From contig AP014719.1 in the NCBI GenBank assembly GCA_001549895.1, positions 4,340,001-4,404,000 on the forward strand: a DNA stretch of 64,000 bases, written 5' to 3'. Numbering within the stretch: position 1 is the stretch's first letter; every line of letters begins with the position of its first letter. Both the position numbers and the translations under genes were made by a program. Shown in pieces: positions 1 to 8,385 of the stretch. The stretch comes from Arthrobacter sp. Hiyo8 (GTDB lineage Bacteria; Actinomycetota; Actinomycetes; Actinomycetales; Micrococcaceae). Under the pieces are notes generated by a model. The model was given only the letters and a program-made list of their open reading frames with translations, made no database searches and was not told where the DNA came from.

Positions 1-951
1 CCCGGGCTGATCGAGGGCGCCAGCGAGGGCAAGGGCCTCGGCCACAACTTCCTGCGCCACGTAGAGCGTTGCGCCGCGCTGGTGCACGTGCTGGACTGCG
101 GAACCTTGGAAGCGGACAGGGACCCGCTCACCGATCTTGCGATCATCGAGCAAGAGCTGGACAAGTACGCGGTGGACATGAGCTACGCCGGCGTTGACGG
201 CGAAGTGGTCCCCTTGAACGAGCGCCCCAAGCTTGTGGTCCTGAACAAGGTGGACTTGCCTGACGGTCGGGATATGGCCGAGTTCGTCCGCCCAGAACTG
301 GAACAGCGCGGCTACCGCGTCTTCGAAGTCTCTGCCACGAGCCATGAAGGCCTGCGCCAATTGAGCTTCGCCATGGGCGAGATCGTCATGGCCGCCCGCA
401 AGGCCGTTGCGATTGCGCCTCCCAAGGTCGCAGCGCCTGTCCTGCGCCCCCGGGCCGTCAACGAGTCCGGCTTCAAGATCCGCCGCGAGGAGAAGAACCT
501 CGAACCGCTCTTCCGCGTGCTCGGGGAAAAGCCGGTCCGCTGGGTCAAGCAGACCGATTTCACCAACGAAGAAGCCATTGGCTACCTCGCCGATCGACTG
601 GCCAAGCTCGGCATCGAAAACGAGTTGTTCAAGATGGGTGCCGTTCCGGGCGACACCGTGGTGATCGGCGAGGAAGACGGCGTGGTGTTCGACTGGGAGC
701 CCACCATGATGGCGGGCGCCGAACTCCTGGCGACGCCTCGAGGAACCGACATTCGCGTTGCCGACATCGGCGACCGTCCCACCCGTTCGCAGAAGCGCGA
801 CGAGCAGCTCGAGCGCCGCGAGGCCAAGGCTGCAGCACGTGCCGAGCTCGAAGCCGAGCGGAAGGCGGGCATCTGGACCGAGTCCGTCAGCGGCCGCCGT
901 CTGCCCAAGCCCCTGAAGGAAAGCGGCCTGGAAGCCGGAAATGACGACTAG
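1..951 (+). CDS. obgE: GTPase Obg/CgtA, 3' part
   Basis: Obg is a conserved GTPase that acts in large ribosomal subunit assembly and stress control. The window opens inside the G domain at the switch II motif PGLIEGASEGKGLGHNF. The G4 motif NKVD is at 244-255 and the G5 motif SAT at 331-339. The C-terminal OCT domain covers roughly 490-720 (VLGEKPVRWVKQTDF through GVVFDWEPTM), followed by a charged Arg/Glu/Lys tail. The glycine-rich Obg fold and the P-loop lie upstream of the window. The last 11 bases overlap the start of proB, suggesting co-transcription. The frame is intact. Identification is very secure. Confidence 0.97.
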   Translation, partial: PGLIEGASEGKGLGHNFLRHVERCAALVHVLDCGTLEADRDPLTDLAIIEQELDKYAVDMSYAGVDGEVVPLNERPKLVVLNKVDLPDGRDMAEFVRPELEQRGYRVFEVSATSHEGLRQLSFAMGEIVMAARKAVAIAPPKVAAPVLRPRAVNESGFKIRREEKNLEPLFRVLGEKPVRWVKQTDFTNEEAIGYLADRLAKLGIENELFKMGAVPGDTVVIGEEDGVVFDWEPTMMAGAELLATPRGTDIRVADIGDRPTRSQKRDEQLERREAKAAARAELEAERKAGIWTESVSGRRLPKPLKESGLEAGNDD

Positions 952-2131
952 CACGGCCCGCATCGCTGAAGTCACCGAAGGCGACGACGCCGCGGAACGC
1001 CAGGCGTTGGCCGGCGCCAAGCGGATTGTGGTCAAAGTAGGTTCGTCCTCGTTGACCAGCATCAAAGGCGGCATCTCGGAGAAAGCGCTGACGGCCCTGG
1101 TCCACGCCCTGGCCGAGAAGCGCAATTCCGGGACGGAGATCATCCTGGTCTCCTCCGGTGCCATCGCGGCGGGTCTCGCACCGCTCGGGCTCGCCAAGCG
1201 TCCCAAGGACCTCGCCACGCAGCAGGCTGCGGCCAGTGTGGGCCAAGGGCTTTTGATGGCGCGCTATTCGCAGGCTTTTGCTGCGCACGGAGTCACGGTC
1301 AGCCAAGTCCTGTTGACTGCCGATGACCTGATGCGGCGCACCCAGCACAGCAACGCATACCGGGCGCTCGACCGCTTGCTGAACCTCGGCGTCGTGCCGG
1401 TCGTGAACGAAAACGACACCGTGGCAACCCACGAAATCCGTTTCGGTGACAACGACCGGCTGGCCGCCTTGGTGGCGCACCTTGTCCGGGCCGACGCGCT
1501 GGTCCTGCTGTCCGACGTCGACGCCCTGTATGACGGTCCGCCGTCGTTGGGTGCAAAGCGCATTCCGCTCGTCACCGGTCCCGCCGACCTCGTCGGCGTG
1601 ACCATCGGCAAGGCGGGCAAAGCCGGCGTCGGTACCGGAGGCATGACCACCAAGGTGGAGGCGGCCTCGATCGCCGCGGGCTCCGGCATCCACGCCCTCG
1701 TCACGTCCACGGCGAATGCCGCCGCTGCACTGGCCGGCGAGGACGTGGGCACTTGGTTCGCCATCAACGGCAACCGCAAACCGGTTCGCCTGCTGTGGCT
1801 GGCCCACCTCGCTTCGGTTCGGGGCCGTTTGATCCTCGACGACGGCGCCGTCAAGGCGGTGCGCGACCGTCACACCTCGCTGCTGCCCGCCGGAATATCG
1901 TCGGTGCAGGGGGACTTCGAGCCCGGCGATCCCGTGGAGATGGTTTCCGCCGACGGCACCGTGATTGCGAGGGGACTGGTGAACTACTCCGCGGAAGAGC
2001 TTCCCCGCATGCTTGGCCGTTCAACCAAGGAGCTCGCCAAGGACCTTGGCCGTGGATATGACCGCGTAGTTGTTCATGTTGACGACCTCGTACTGGTCCA
2101 GCCGTCCCGCTCCACTAAACTTGGAGAATGA
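941..2131 (+). CDS. proB: Glutamate 5-kinase
   Basis: Catalyses the first step of proline synthesis, ATP-dependent phosphorylation of glutamate. The 396-residue protein has an N-terminal amino-acid-kinase domain (IVVKVGSSSLTS near residue 28, VSSGAIAAG, then NENDTVATHEIRFGDNDRL in the substrate/Mg region). A C-terminal PUA domain from about residue 290 contains RDRHTSLLPAGI. Length fits the two-domain bacterial enzyme. The ATG at 941 lies inside the 3' end of obgE, and the stop overlaps the proA start by four bases (ATGA). obg, proB and proA therefore look translationally coupled. The frame is intact. Confidence 0.97.
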   Translation: MTTSTARIAEVTEGDDAAERQALAGAKRIVVKVGSSSLTSIKGGISEKALTALVHALAEKRNSGTEIILVSSGAIAAGLAPLGLAKRPKDLATQQAAASVGQGLLMARYSQAFAAHGVTVSQVLLTADDLMRRTQHSNAYRALDRLLNLGVVPVVNENDTVATHEIRFGDNDRLAALVAHLVRADALVLLSDVDALYDGPPSLGAKRIPLVTGPADLVGVTIGKAGKAGVGTGGMTTKVEAASIAAGSGIHALVTSTANAAAALAGEDVGTWFAINGNRKPVRLLWLAHLASVRGRLILDDGAVKAVRDRHTSLLPAGISSVQGDFEPGDPVEMVSADGTVIARGLVNYSAEELPRMLGRSTKELAKDLGRGYDRVVVHVDDLVLVQPSRSTKLGE

Positions 2132-3498
2132 CTGAGGCCCTTACCCCTGATTCTCCTGTGATAACCGACGCCCTGGCTTCCGGCAATGCCACCCGGGTGC
2201 CGGAAACTCCGGAGCTGGGAACCGCGCCGCTCACGCCCGGGCAAGTCGAGGCGGCCGTGCATTCGATCGCGGACCGCTCCCGGCAGGCAGCGCGGCACAT
2301 GGCCCAGGCGAACCGTGCCTGGAAGGACCGCGCCCTGCGCGCTATCGGCGCGGCCCTCCGGGAACAGCAGGATTCAATCCTCGCCGCCAACGCGAAGGAT
2401 GTTGAGTCCGGCCGCAACAACGGAACCTCCGTTGCCATGCTGGACCGCCTGACCTTGACTCCTGCCCGCATCGACGGCCTTGTGGCCGCCCTTGAAAACC
2501 TGGCGGGTCTGCCGGATCCCGTGGGCAACGTCGTCCGTGGCCAGACCCTCCCCAACGGCCTGCGCTTGCGCCAGGTCAACGTGCCCATGGGAGTAGTCGC
2601 TGCGATCTACGAGGCCCGCCCCAACGTCACGGTCGATATCGCCGGACTTGCCTTGAAGAGCGGCAATGCCGTGATCCTGCGCGGCGGATCGGCTGCCGCC
2701 CACACCAACGCAGCCCTTGTGACCATCCTCCGCGATGCGCTGGAATCCGTAGGGCTGCCGGCCGACGCCGTCCAGAGCGTGGACGAGTTCGGCCGCGAGG
2801 GCGCGAATGTCCTGATGCGTGCCCGTGGCCGCGTGGACGTGCTGATTCCCCGCGGTGGACGGGACCTGATTCAGACTGTGGTGAACAACTCGTCTGTGCC
2901 CGTCATTGAGACCGGCGAAGGCAACGTGCACATCTTCATCGATGAGTCCGCCAGCGAAGAGATGGCTGTCGACATCCTGCTCAACGCCAAGACCCAGCGC
3001 CCCAGTGTGTGCAACACCGTGGAAACCCTCCTGGTCCACTCGAAATCCACCGTGCTGCCCGCGGTCGCCGCCGCACTTCGTTCCGCCGGGGTCACCCTGC
3101 ATGTCGACTCCCGGATTGAAGCGGCGCTGTCCGGCTCCGTGGACACGGTCCCCGCCGACGACGTCGATTGGGCTACGGAATACATGGACCTTGACCTCGC
3201 TGTTGCGATGGTGGACAACCTTGACGAGGCCGTCTCGCATATCCGCAAATGGTCGACCGGCCACACGGAGGCCATCCTGACGAACAATCTGGCGAACGCT
3301 GAGAAGTTCATTGCGGACATCGACTCGGCGGCGGTCATCGTGAACGCTTCCACGCGCTTCACCGATGGCGGCGAACTCGGGCTGGGCGCCGAGGTGGGAA
3401 TCTCCACCCAGAAGCTGCACGCACGCGGTCCCATGGGCCTGACCGAGCTGACCACCACGAAGTGGATCGTCCAGGGTGAAGGCCAGGTCCGCGCCTAG
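2128..3498 (+). CDS. proA: Gamma-glutamyl phosphate reductase
   Basis: Second enzyme of proline synthesis; it reduces gamma-glutamyl phosphate to the semialdehyde with NADPH. The catalytic cysteine is visible in RPSVCNTVE at about residue 295, in an aldehyde-dehydrogenase-like fold (GLALKSGNAVILRGGS upstream). At 456 residues it is longer than the usual 410-430. The excess is an N-terminal, Pro/Thr-rich stretch of about 30 residues that ends before AVHSIADRSRQAA. The ATGA overlap with proB supports the start at 2128, but an internal start cannot be excluded. The frame is intact. Confidence 0.97.
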   Translation: MTEALTPDSPVITDALASGNATRVPETPELGTAPLTPGQVEAAVHSIADRSRQAARHMAQANRAWKDRALRAIGAALREQQDSILAANAKDVESGRNNGTSVAMLDRLTLTPARIDGLVAALENLAGLPDPVGNVVRGQTLPNGLRLRQVNVPMGVVAAIYEARPNVTVDIAGLALKSGNAVILRGGSAAAHTNAALVTILRDALESVGLPADAVQSVDEFGREGANVLMRARGRVDVLIPRGGRDLIQTVVNNSSVPVIETGEGNVHIFIDESASEEMAVDILLNAKTQRPSVCNTVETLLVHSKSTVLPAVAAALRSAGVTLHVDSRIEAALSGSVDTVPADDVDWATEYMDLDLAVAMVDNLDEAVSHIRKWSTGHTEAILTNNLANAEKFIADIDSAAVIVNASTRFTDGGELGLGAEVGISTQKLHARGPMGLTELTTTKWIVQGEGQVRA

Positions 3499-3577
3499 CA
3501 ACGCTGTAACATAGAACAGAAGTCCTGAACGGCGGGAGGATCCGCCGTCGAAATCCTTTGAACCGCTAGGGGAGAAA

Positions 3578-3817
3578 ATGCAGTTTCAGCAGATCGCCAT
3601 TTCAATTCTCACGCAAGGGGGCGAGAGCGGAGCCGAAGCGCCGGCACCGTTGTGGGCTGAACCTTGGGTTTTCGGTGTCTCCATGTTCTGCATCCTGCTG
3701 GTCCTGATGTTTGTGGCAGTCTCCTACACGAACCTTGGCAACCGTCACGACGCGGTCGAAGAACACTCGGATCCGCACCGCCAGCACCCGGCCAAGCACC
3801 CAGGGCTGGGTCACTAA
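3578..3817 (+). CDS. Small single-pass membrane protein
   Basis: A 79-residue protein that I recognise only as the type of small ORF found between proA and nadD in Arthrobacter-like genomes. One clear transmembrane helix spans about residues 31-51 (FGVSMFCILLVLMFVAV), followed by a short charged, His-rich tail. A good ribosome binding site (GGGGAG) sits just upstream of ATG 3578. The 79-bp gap after proA probably carries its promoter. The stop lies about 50 bases before the nadD core. No function can be assigned from sequence. Confidence 0.7.
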   Translation: MQFQQIAISILTQGGESGAEAPAPLWAEPWVFGVSMFCILLVLMFVAVSYTNLGNRHDAVEEHSDPHRQHPAKHPGLGH

Positions 3818-3869
3818 CATTTCCGCCGCGAAACCCTTCGAGAAAACGGGGCGCCGACTTCGCTTGGGC

Positions 3870-4459
3870 GTGATGGGTGGGACGTTCGATCCCATTCACC
3901 ACGGCCACTTGGTTGCTGCCAGTGAGGTTGCTGCCAAGTTCCGCTTGGACGAGGTGGTCTTCGTGCCCACCGGACAGCCCTGGCAGAAATCGCACAAGCA
4001 AGTCAGCGAAGCCGAGCACCGGTACTTGATGACGGTCATTGCCACGGCTTCCAACCCCAATTTCACGGTGAGCCGTGTGGACGTGGACCGCCCCGGTCCC
4101 ACCTTCACGATCGATACCCTGCGGGATCTGCGGACGCAGCGGCCGGATGCGGACTTGTTCTTCATCACGGGCGCGGACGCCCTGGCACAGATCCTGTCCT
4201 GGAAAGATGTCGACGAGCTTTGGTCCTTGGCGCATTTTGTCGGTGTCACCAGGCCGGTCATGTTCTTGACGGCATGGGCAGGGAAGACGTCAGTCTGTTG
4301 GAAGTGCCCGCCATGGCGATTTCGTCGACGGATTGCCGCGCCCGCGTGGGTGCAGGCAATCCGGTCTGGTACCTCGTACCTGACGGAGTAGTGCAGTACA
4401 TCGCCAAATACAAGCTGTACTCGGGCAAACCCGGCATGGGGGAGCCCTGCATGCTATGA
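3870..4459 (+). CDS. nadD: Nicotinate-nucleotide adenylyltransferase (frameshifted)
   Basis: Adenylates nicotinate mononucleotide in NAD synthesis. The nucleotidyltransferase signature MGGTFDPIHHGHLVAAS is at the N-terminus, TGADALAQ in the middle, and the family motif ISSTDCRARV near the end. The frame breaks near 4255: RPGHVLDGM needs GGG where the sequence has GG, after which the second half reads in another frame to the stop at 4459. The corrected length is about 196 residues, normal for NadD. An essential gene broken this way argues for sequence error. GTG 3870 is the start given; the codons upstream in the same frame are open, so the true start could lie up to about 70 bases earlier. 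Confidence 0.9.
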
Positions 4460-4498
4460 CCGGAACAGAACACCAAGCCCGTACCGAGTGAGTTTTGA

Positions 4499-5743
4499 AT
4501 GAGCCAGGAACAGCCCCCCATCCCTAGCCGGCGCGAGCTTCGACGAGCCCGGGACGCACGCCTGGAAGAAACAGGCGCACGTCCCGCGGTAGCCGAGGCC
4601 GTTACCTCCGACGACGCCAACCACGCGTCCGGCGGCGCCTCGGCCAATCGGGTGCGCCGGGTGGCAGATGCTCCCTTGGACGCCAAACCCGCCTCGGAAC
4701 GTTCCTCCCAGGCGCGTGCACGCGACCGCGCCGCCCTCCGTGCCATCAAGGAACTCGCGGACAAGGAGCAGCAGCTTTCCCGCGGCGGTCCGCCCACGCG
4801 CCGTCAGCTGCGCCTCCAGCAATTGCAGGAAGAAGTTGCTCCGGGCACCTCGGCGATCCCCGTTGTCCCGGCACCGGGCTCAGGGCCGAGGACATCCAGT
4901 GTCCCGGTCCAGGCTCCCGGCAGGCAGCAGTCCGGTCCTGATCGCCCGGGCGTTTTGCCCGGCGGCGGCGTCCGCGTCACGGCAGGGCCTCCTCCCGGTG
5001 CGCCGGAAATGACCGTGGAGCAGGCCTTGATGGCCCGTGAGCTTTTGGCCGCCCAAGCGAACAACCAGTCCAACAAGTTTGAGCACATCGCTGCAATGGA
5101 ATCTGCGGTGCAGAAAGTCCCCGCCGCCGAATCCGCGGTTTCCGGTGCCGACGTCGAGCCGGCGGACCCGGAGGCCCTGGCCGAACAGATCGCCCAGGCT
5201 GAACGCGAGGCCATCCTCAACAAGAGGGCCATGGCCAAGCAGAAGCTCGCCGAACAGAACAGCCGTCCTTCCGGGCCTGTCCGTGCTGAACCTTCCGTAG
5301 CCAGCAACCTGGCCATGGTGACGCCCCTGGAATTCGTGAAGGTTCCGGGACTCGATCGTCCCGTCATGAAGCCGCCCGGCACCACATTCGTTCCGCTTGT
5401 GACCTCCCCGGCGCCGAAACTGAAGCCGGGGCAGTCGGCGTCGGGCAAGCCACGCAACCTGCGCGGCCGCGCAGGCGTGCTGGCGCGCGCAGAGGCCGCT
5501 GCGAAAGCGGCCGGTCGACGCCCGACGTCGGGCTCCGAACCCGATGGCGAAGCGCTGGCCGAGGCGGCAGAACATCCGCCTATTTCGGCAAGTTCGGCCT
5601 ACGGACTTGAACCGCTCGACGCCGCGACGGCGGGACTTGGGCGCGCCCAGCGTACCCGGCTCCTGGTCCTGGGACTGGGTGGCATCGGAGCCATCGCCCT
5701 GATTGCGGGCATCATCATGATCACCAGCGGACTTTCCCGCTGA
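4499..5743 (+). CDS. Hypothetical Pro/Ala-rich protein with C-terminal membrane anchor
   Basis: A 414-residue protein I cannot assign. The N-terminus is strongly basic (SRRELRRARDARLEE), the middle is low-complexity Pro/Ala/Gly with scattered charged heptads (EALAEQIAQAEREAILNKRAMAKQKLAEQ looks alpha-helical or coiled). The last 25 residues form one transmembrane helix (LLVLGLGGIGAIALIAGIIM). This predicts a tail-anchored protein with a cytoplasmic disordered body. It lies between nadD and rsfS on the same strand, 39 bases after nadD. The frame is intact although rich in GC runs. Confidence 0.6.
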   Translation: MSQEQPPIPSRRELRRARDARLEETGARPAVAEAVTSDDANHASGGASANRVRRVADAPLDAKPASERSSQARARDRAALRAIKELADKEQQLSRGGPPTRRQLRLQQLQEEVAPGTSAIPVVPAPGSGPRTSSVPVQAPGRQQSGPDRPGVLPGGGVRVTAGPPPGAPEMTVEQALMARELLAAQANNQSNKFEHIAAMESAVQKVPAAESAVSGADVEPADPEALAEQIAQAEREAILNKRAMAKQKLAEQNSRPSGPVRAEPSVASNLAMVTPLEFVKVPGLDRPVMKPPGTTFVPLVTSPAPKLKPGQSASGKPRNLRGRAGVLARAEAAAKAAGRRPTSGSEPDGEALAEAAEHPPISASSAYGLEPLDAATAGLGRAQRTRLLVLGLGGIGAIALIAGIIMITSGLSR

Positions 5744-5806
5744 CCATAACGGCTTTTGCCACCAAACAGGCTTCGTCTATTCTCGAAGCCGCATACAAGG
5801 AGTCCC

Positions 5807-6204
5807 GTGACTGCACATGAACAATCCGTCCTCTTGGCCCGCCACGCCGCCCGCGCGGCAGCGGACAAGCTGGCCGAGGACATCATCGCCCTCGACGTCA
5901 GCGAACGTCTGGCCTGACTGACGTCTTCCTGATCGCCTCGGCTCCGACCGAGCGCCAGGTCAACGCCATCGTCGACGGTATCGAGGAAGAGCTGCTCAAG
6001 CAGGATCTCCGCCCGGTCCGCCGCGAAGGACGTTCCGAGGGCCGCTGGGTCCTCTTGGACTACGCAGACATCGTGGTGCACGTCCAGCACTCCGAGGACA
6101 GGGTCTTCTACGCCCTGGAACGCCTCTGGAAAGACTGCCCCGTAGTGGACCTGGAACTCGGTGACGACGCCTCCGCGAAGGCTCCCGCCGTCGAGGAATC
6201 CTAG
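5807..6204 (+). CDS. rsfS: Ribosome silencing factor RsfS (frameshifted)
   Basis: Binds ribosomal protein uL14 and blocks subunit joining under starvation. The start is GTG 5807, five bases after AAGGAG. The N-terminal helix (HEQSVLLARHAARAAADKL) runs in one frame. Near 5914 the sequence reads GCCTGA where GCCCTGACT is expected, making a false stop. The conserved core LTDVFLIASAPTERQVNAI and GRWVLLDYADIVVHV then reads in the next frame to the TAG at 6202. Corrected length is 132 residues, typical of the family. The gene sits just upstream of a tRNA-Ala. Confidence 0.9.
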
Positions 6205-6347
6205 GCTTTAAGGCACCGACCAACTGAATATGCCCGATTTGGAATTTTCGGAAATGCTGTTCTAAGATATTTGAGTTGCTTCGGAGGAATCCGAAAACTG
6301 GACGGGGTTTTCCGGCCAGTTCACGGTTCGTGAAGCAGCGAAAATAT

Positions 6348-6422
6348 GGGGCTGTGGCGCAGCTGGTAGCGCACCTGCATGGCATGCAGGGGGTCAGGGT
6401 TCGAGTCCCCTCAGCTCCACCA
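6348..6422 (+). tRNA. tRNA-Ala (GGC), one base short in the T arm
   Basis: Cloverleaf: acceptor GGGGCTG pairs with CAGCTCC, anticodon loop ATGGCAT gives anticodon GGC, and CCA is encoded. Compared with the copy at 39962-40037 it lacks one G in the T stem (CAGGGTTCG instead of CAGGGGTTCG), which leaves the T stem uneven. All other visible positions agree. This most likely reflects the same G-run contraction seen in the protein genes. Confidence 0.95.
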
Positions 6423-6486
6423 TGGAGGCCTTGCTTGGAACGTGGGTTTTATGTTCCGGGCAGGGCCTCAGATTTTGTGGAAATTG

Positions 6487-6520
6487 AAAGAGCCACCCCG
6501 CCGGGGGTGGCTCTTTCGTT
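6487..6520 (+). terminator. Rho-independent terminator after tRNA-Ala
   Basis: A 13-bp stem (AAAGAGCCACCCC paired with GGGGTGGCTCTTT) with a short loop, followed by CGTTTCT. It ends the tRNA-Ala transcript 65 bases downstream of the CCA end. Confidence 0.8.
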
Positions 6521-6736
6521 TCTCCGGCATTTTCAGCGGTGTCTTGGGTTGTAGGCAAGAACGCGTAAATCCCGGCACCCTCGCTTAGCCGCCGCGTGTA
6601 TGCAACAGTGGGCTCAGCATGCCTCCACCACTTTCCCAACCGATTACGGTTTACTATGAGGCATTACCGTCTGGAGGCTCGCGGTCATTCGCGGGCCCAT
6701 CGCAAAGCAGCCACCGACAATACAGGGGGATAGTCC

Positions 6737-7761
6737 TTGGTAACTATGGCCGATGTTGCGCGGGTAGCAGGCGTTTCCAGGAGCACTGTGTCCTATGCCC
6801 TCAGTGGTGTCCGGCCGATTGCTCCCGAAACGCGGGAGCGCATCCTGAAGGCCATGTCCGATCTTGGCTATACGCCGAACCTGCTCGCCCAGGGCTTGGC
6901 CGGCAAACGGACCGGCATCGTCTCCTTGATTTTTCCGGTCGGGGAGCAAGGCATGAACACCACGGAATTCGAATACGTCCAAGGTGCCGCCGAGCAGGCG
7001 CGTGCTGACGGATACCATCTCCTTCTGTGGCCAATGGACCCCGACGACCTGGGCGAGATGCAGCGGATCGTGGCCCAGGGCCTCGTAGATGGAATCCTCC
7101 TGATGGAAGTCAGGTCATTCGACGAACGGATTCCCGTCCTGCTGGAAACCGGTGTTCCCTTCGTCACGATCGGACGGCCCACGGATGCTGATGGCCTGAC
7201 ATTCGTGGACGCAGATTTCGAAGCAATGGGGGAGCTGGCAGTGTCGCATCTCGTCAGCCTGGGCACACGGAGATCGGCCTTGTGACGCATTCGCGTGAGT
7301 CCCTGGACAGCGGATACGGCCCGATGGTCCGATCCTGGGATGCCGTGGCAGCTGCTGCGTCGAGGCACGGGATCAGCGCTCGGCTGTATCCGGCCACGAG
7401 CTCACTTGCCGGCGGTCGCGAGGTGTTTGGACAGATCCTGGAAGAATCTCCGGAAACAACCGGGCTCGTGATGATCAACGAAGCGGCGACTGCAGGCCTT
7501 CTGGGTGCGGCGGCGGCCCACGGTTGGCGAGTGCCCGAGTCTCTCTCCATTGTCGCGATCAACACCAGTGCCGGCTCCGCGGAGCGCTTCATGCCCGCCC
7601 TGACGACGGCGTCCGCCGAACCGAGCGTCATGGGTCGTGAAGCAGCACAATTCCTTACCCGGCGCCTCAGGAGTGACGGGCCGGATGCCGTGCAGTGGCT
7701 CGCTGAACCGGTGTTGACGTTGCGCGGAAGCACCGCCGTGGCACGCGCCGTGCAGCCGTAG
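6737..7761 (+). CDS. LacI-family transcriptional regulator (frameshifted)
   Basis: The N-terminal helix-turn-helix ADVARVAGVSRSTVSYALSG is followed by the hinge helix NLLAQGLAGKRTG and a periplasmic-binding-protein-like effector domain. The frame breaks near 7263: LVSLGHTEIGLVTHS needs one more G or C after CTGGG. The second half then reads on to 7761. Corrected length is 341 residues. TTG 6737 has a GGGGGA site six bases upstream; ATG 6746 is the alternative. Its position upstream of glgP, and a LacI-type palindrome at 8211, suggest it controls glycogen or glucan breakdown, but the ligand is unknown. Confidence 0.88.
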
Positions 7762-8331
7762 AATCGCCCCGCCGTCCGGGTGCAGTCCGCCAATTCGAGG
7801 CATTCATTACGCGCTCCTATCGAACGTGATTGTGACATTTGACACACCGTCGCGCTGCCAACTACTGTCGAGCCATCGACCCGCGTCGACAAGGCGCGTC
7901 GACGAACGGCGATGAGATTCCTCCTGATACAACATGGCGGATGGTCACCGATCAGAGTTCCCGGAGACTAAGGAAGTAAGTCGTGCTTGGAATCATTCGG
8001 TACCAATCATCCGAATTGACGATGCGGTCGATGTCGCGCAAACCTGAGCGGGAATTCGCCGGCTTCCGCCGCGGATCCACGAGTAGCCGCGTCCCCTTGT
8101 TCCCGGCTCGTGAAGGCCCGGAATAGCGCGTGGACGGAACCTGGAGACCGCTGCCTGCTTCTGAGTTCCGGGACCGGGCGCAGGAGGGGCAATGATGCCC
8201 GTCCACAGCATGTAAGCGCTTGCCCTGTGCCGGTTGTGCCCGCAGAGGCCTACCCACCCCGGCGCCGCGGTGGTCCCACCCTTAGCCAACATCTCCCCAA
8301 TCATCACAACAACCTCTTGGAGGTAACCCGC
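7762..8331. other. Intergenic region between LacI regulator and glgP leader
   Basis: About 570 bases with no convincing gene on either strand. It holds a LacI-type palindrome at 8211-8224 and, near 7828-7845, an imperfect repeat TGTGACATTTGACACA. It presumably carries the glgP promoter and a long 5' leader ending in the strong ribosome binding site TTGGAGGT at 8319-8326. Confidence 0.5.
8211..8224. promoter_or_regulatory. LacI-type operator candidate upstream of glgP
   Basis: TGTAAGCGCTTGCC contains the perfect palindrome AAGCGCTT with a central CG, the classic half-site geometry for LacI/GalR-family dimers. It lies about 120 bases before the leader ORF and about 170 before glgP, just downstream of a LacI-family gene. 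The link to that regulator is inference. Confidence 0.55.
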
Positions 8332-8385
8332 ATGGAAACGTCGACCAAACCGGCCCAGTCCGCGTTCGAAGGTGGCCGGAAGTGA
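8332..8385 (+). CDS. 17-residue leader ORF coupled to glgP
   Basis: Starts at ATG 8332, behind a strong Shine-Dalgarno sequence (TTGGAGGTAACCCGC). It encodes METSTKPAQSAFEGGRK. Its TGA overlaps the GTG start of glgP in a GTGA arrangement, so ribosomes ending here could restart on glgP, which has no good site of its own. It has no recognisable family. It could be a genuine leader peptide, or the true N-terminus of glgP if a base is missing near 8380. Confidence 0.4.
   Translation: METSTKPAQSAFEGGRK

Noticed and set aside
887..1873. A 328-codon minus-strand frame opposite proB.
   Set aside because: proB on the plus strand is full length and well conserved; the antisense frame has no recognisable content.
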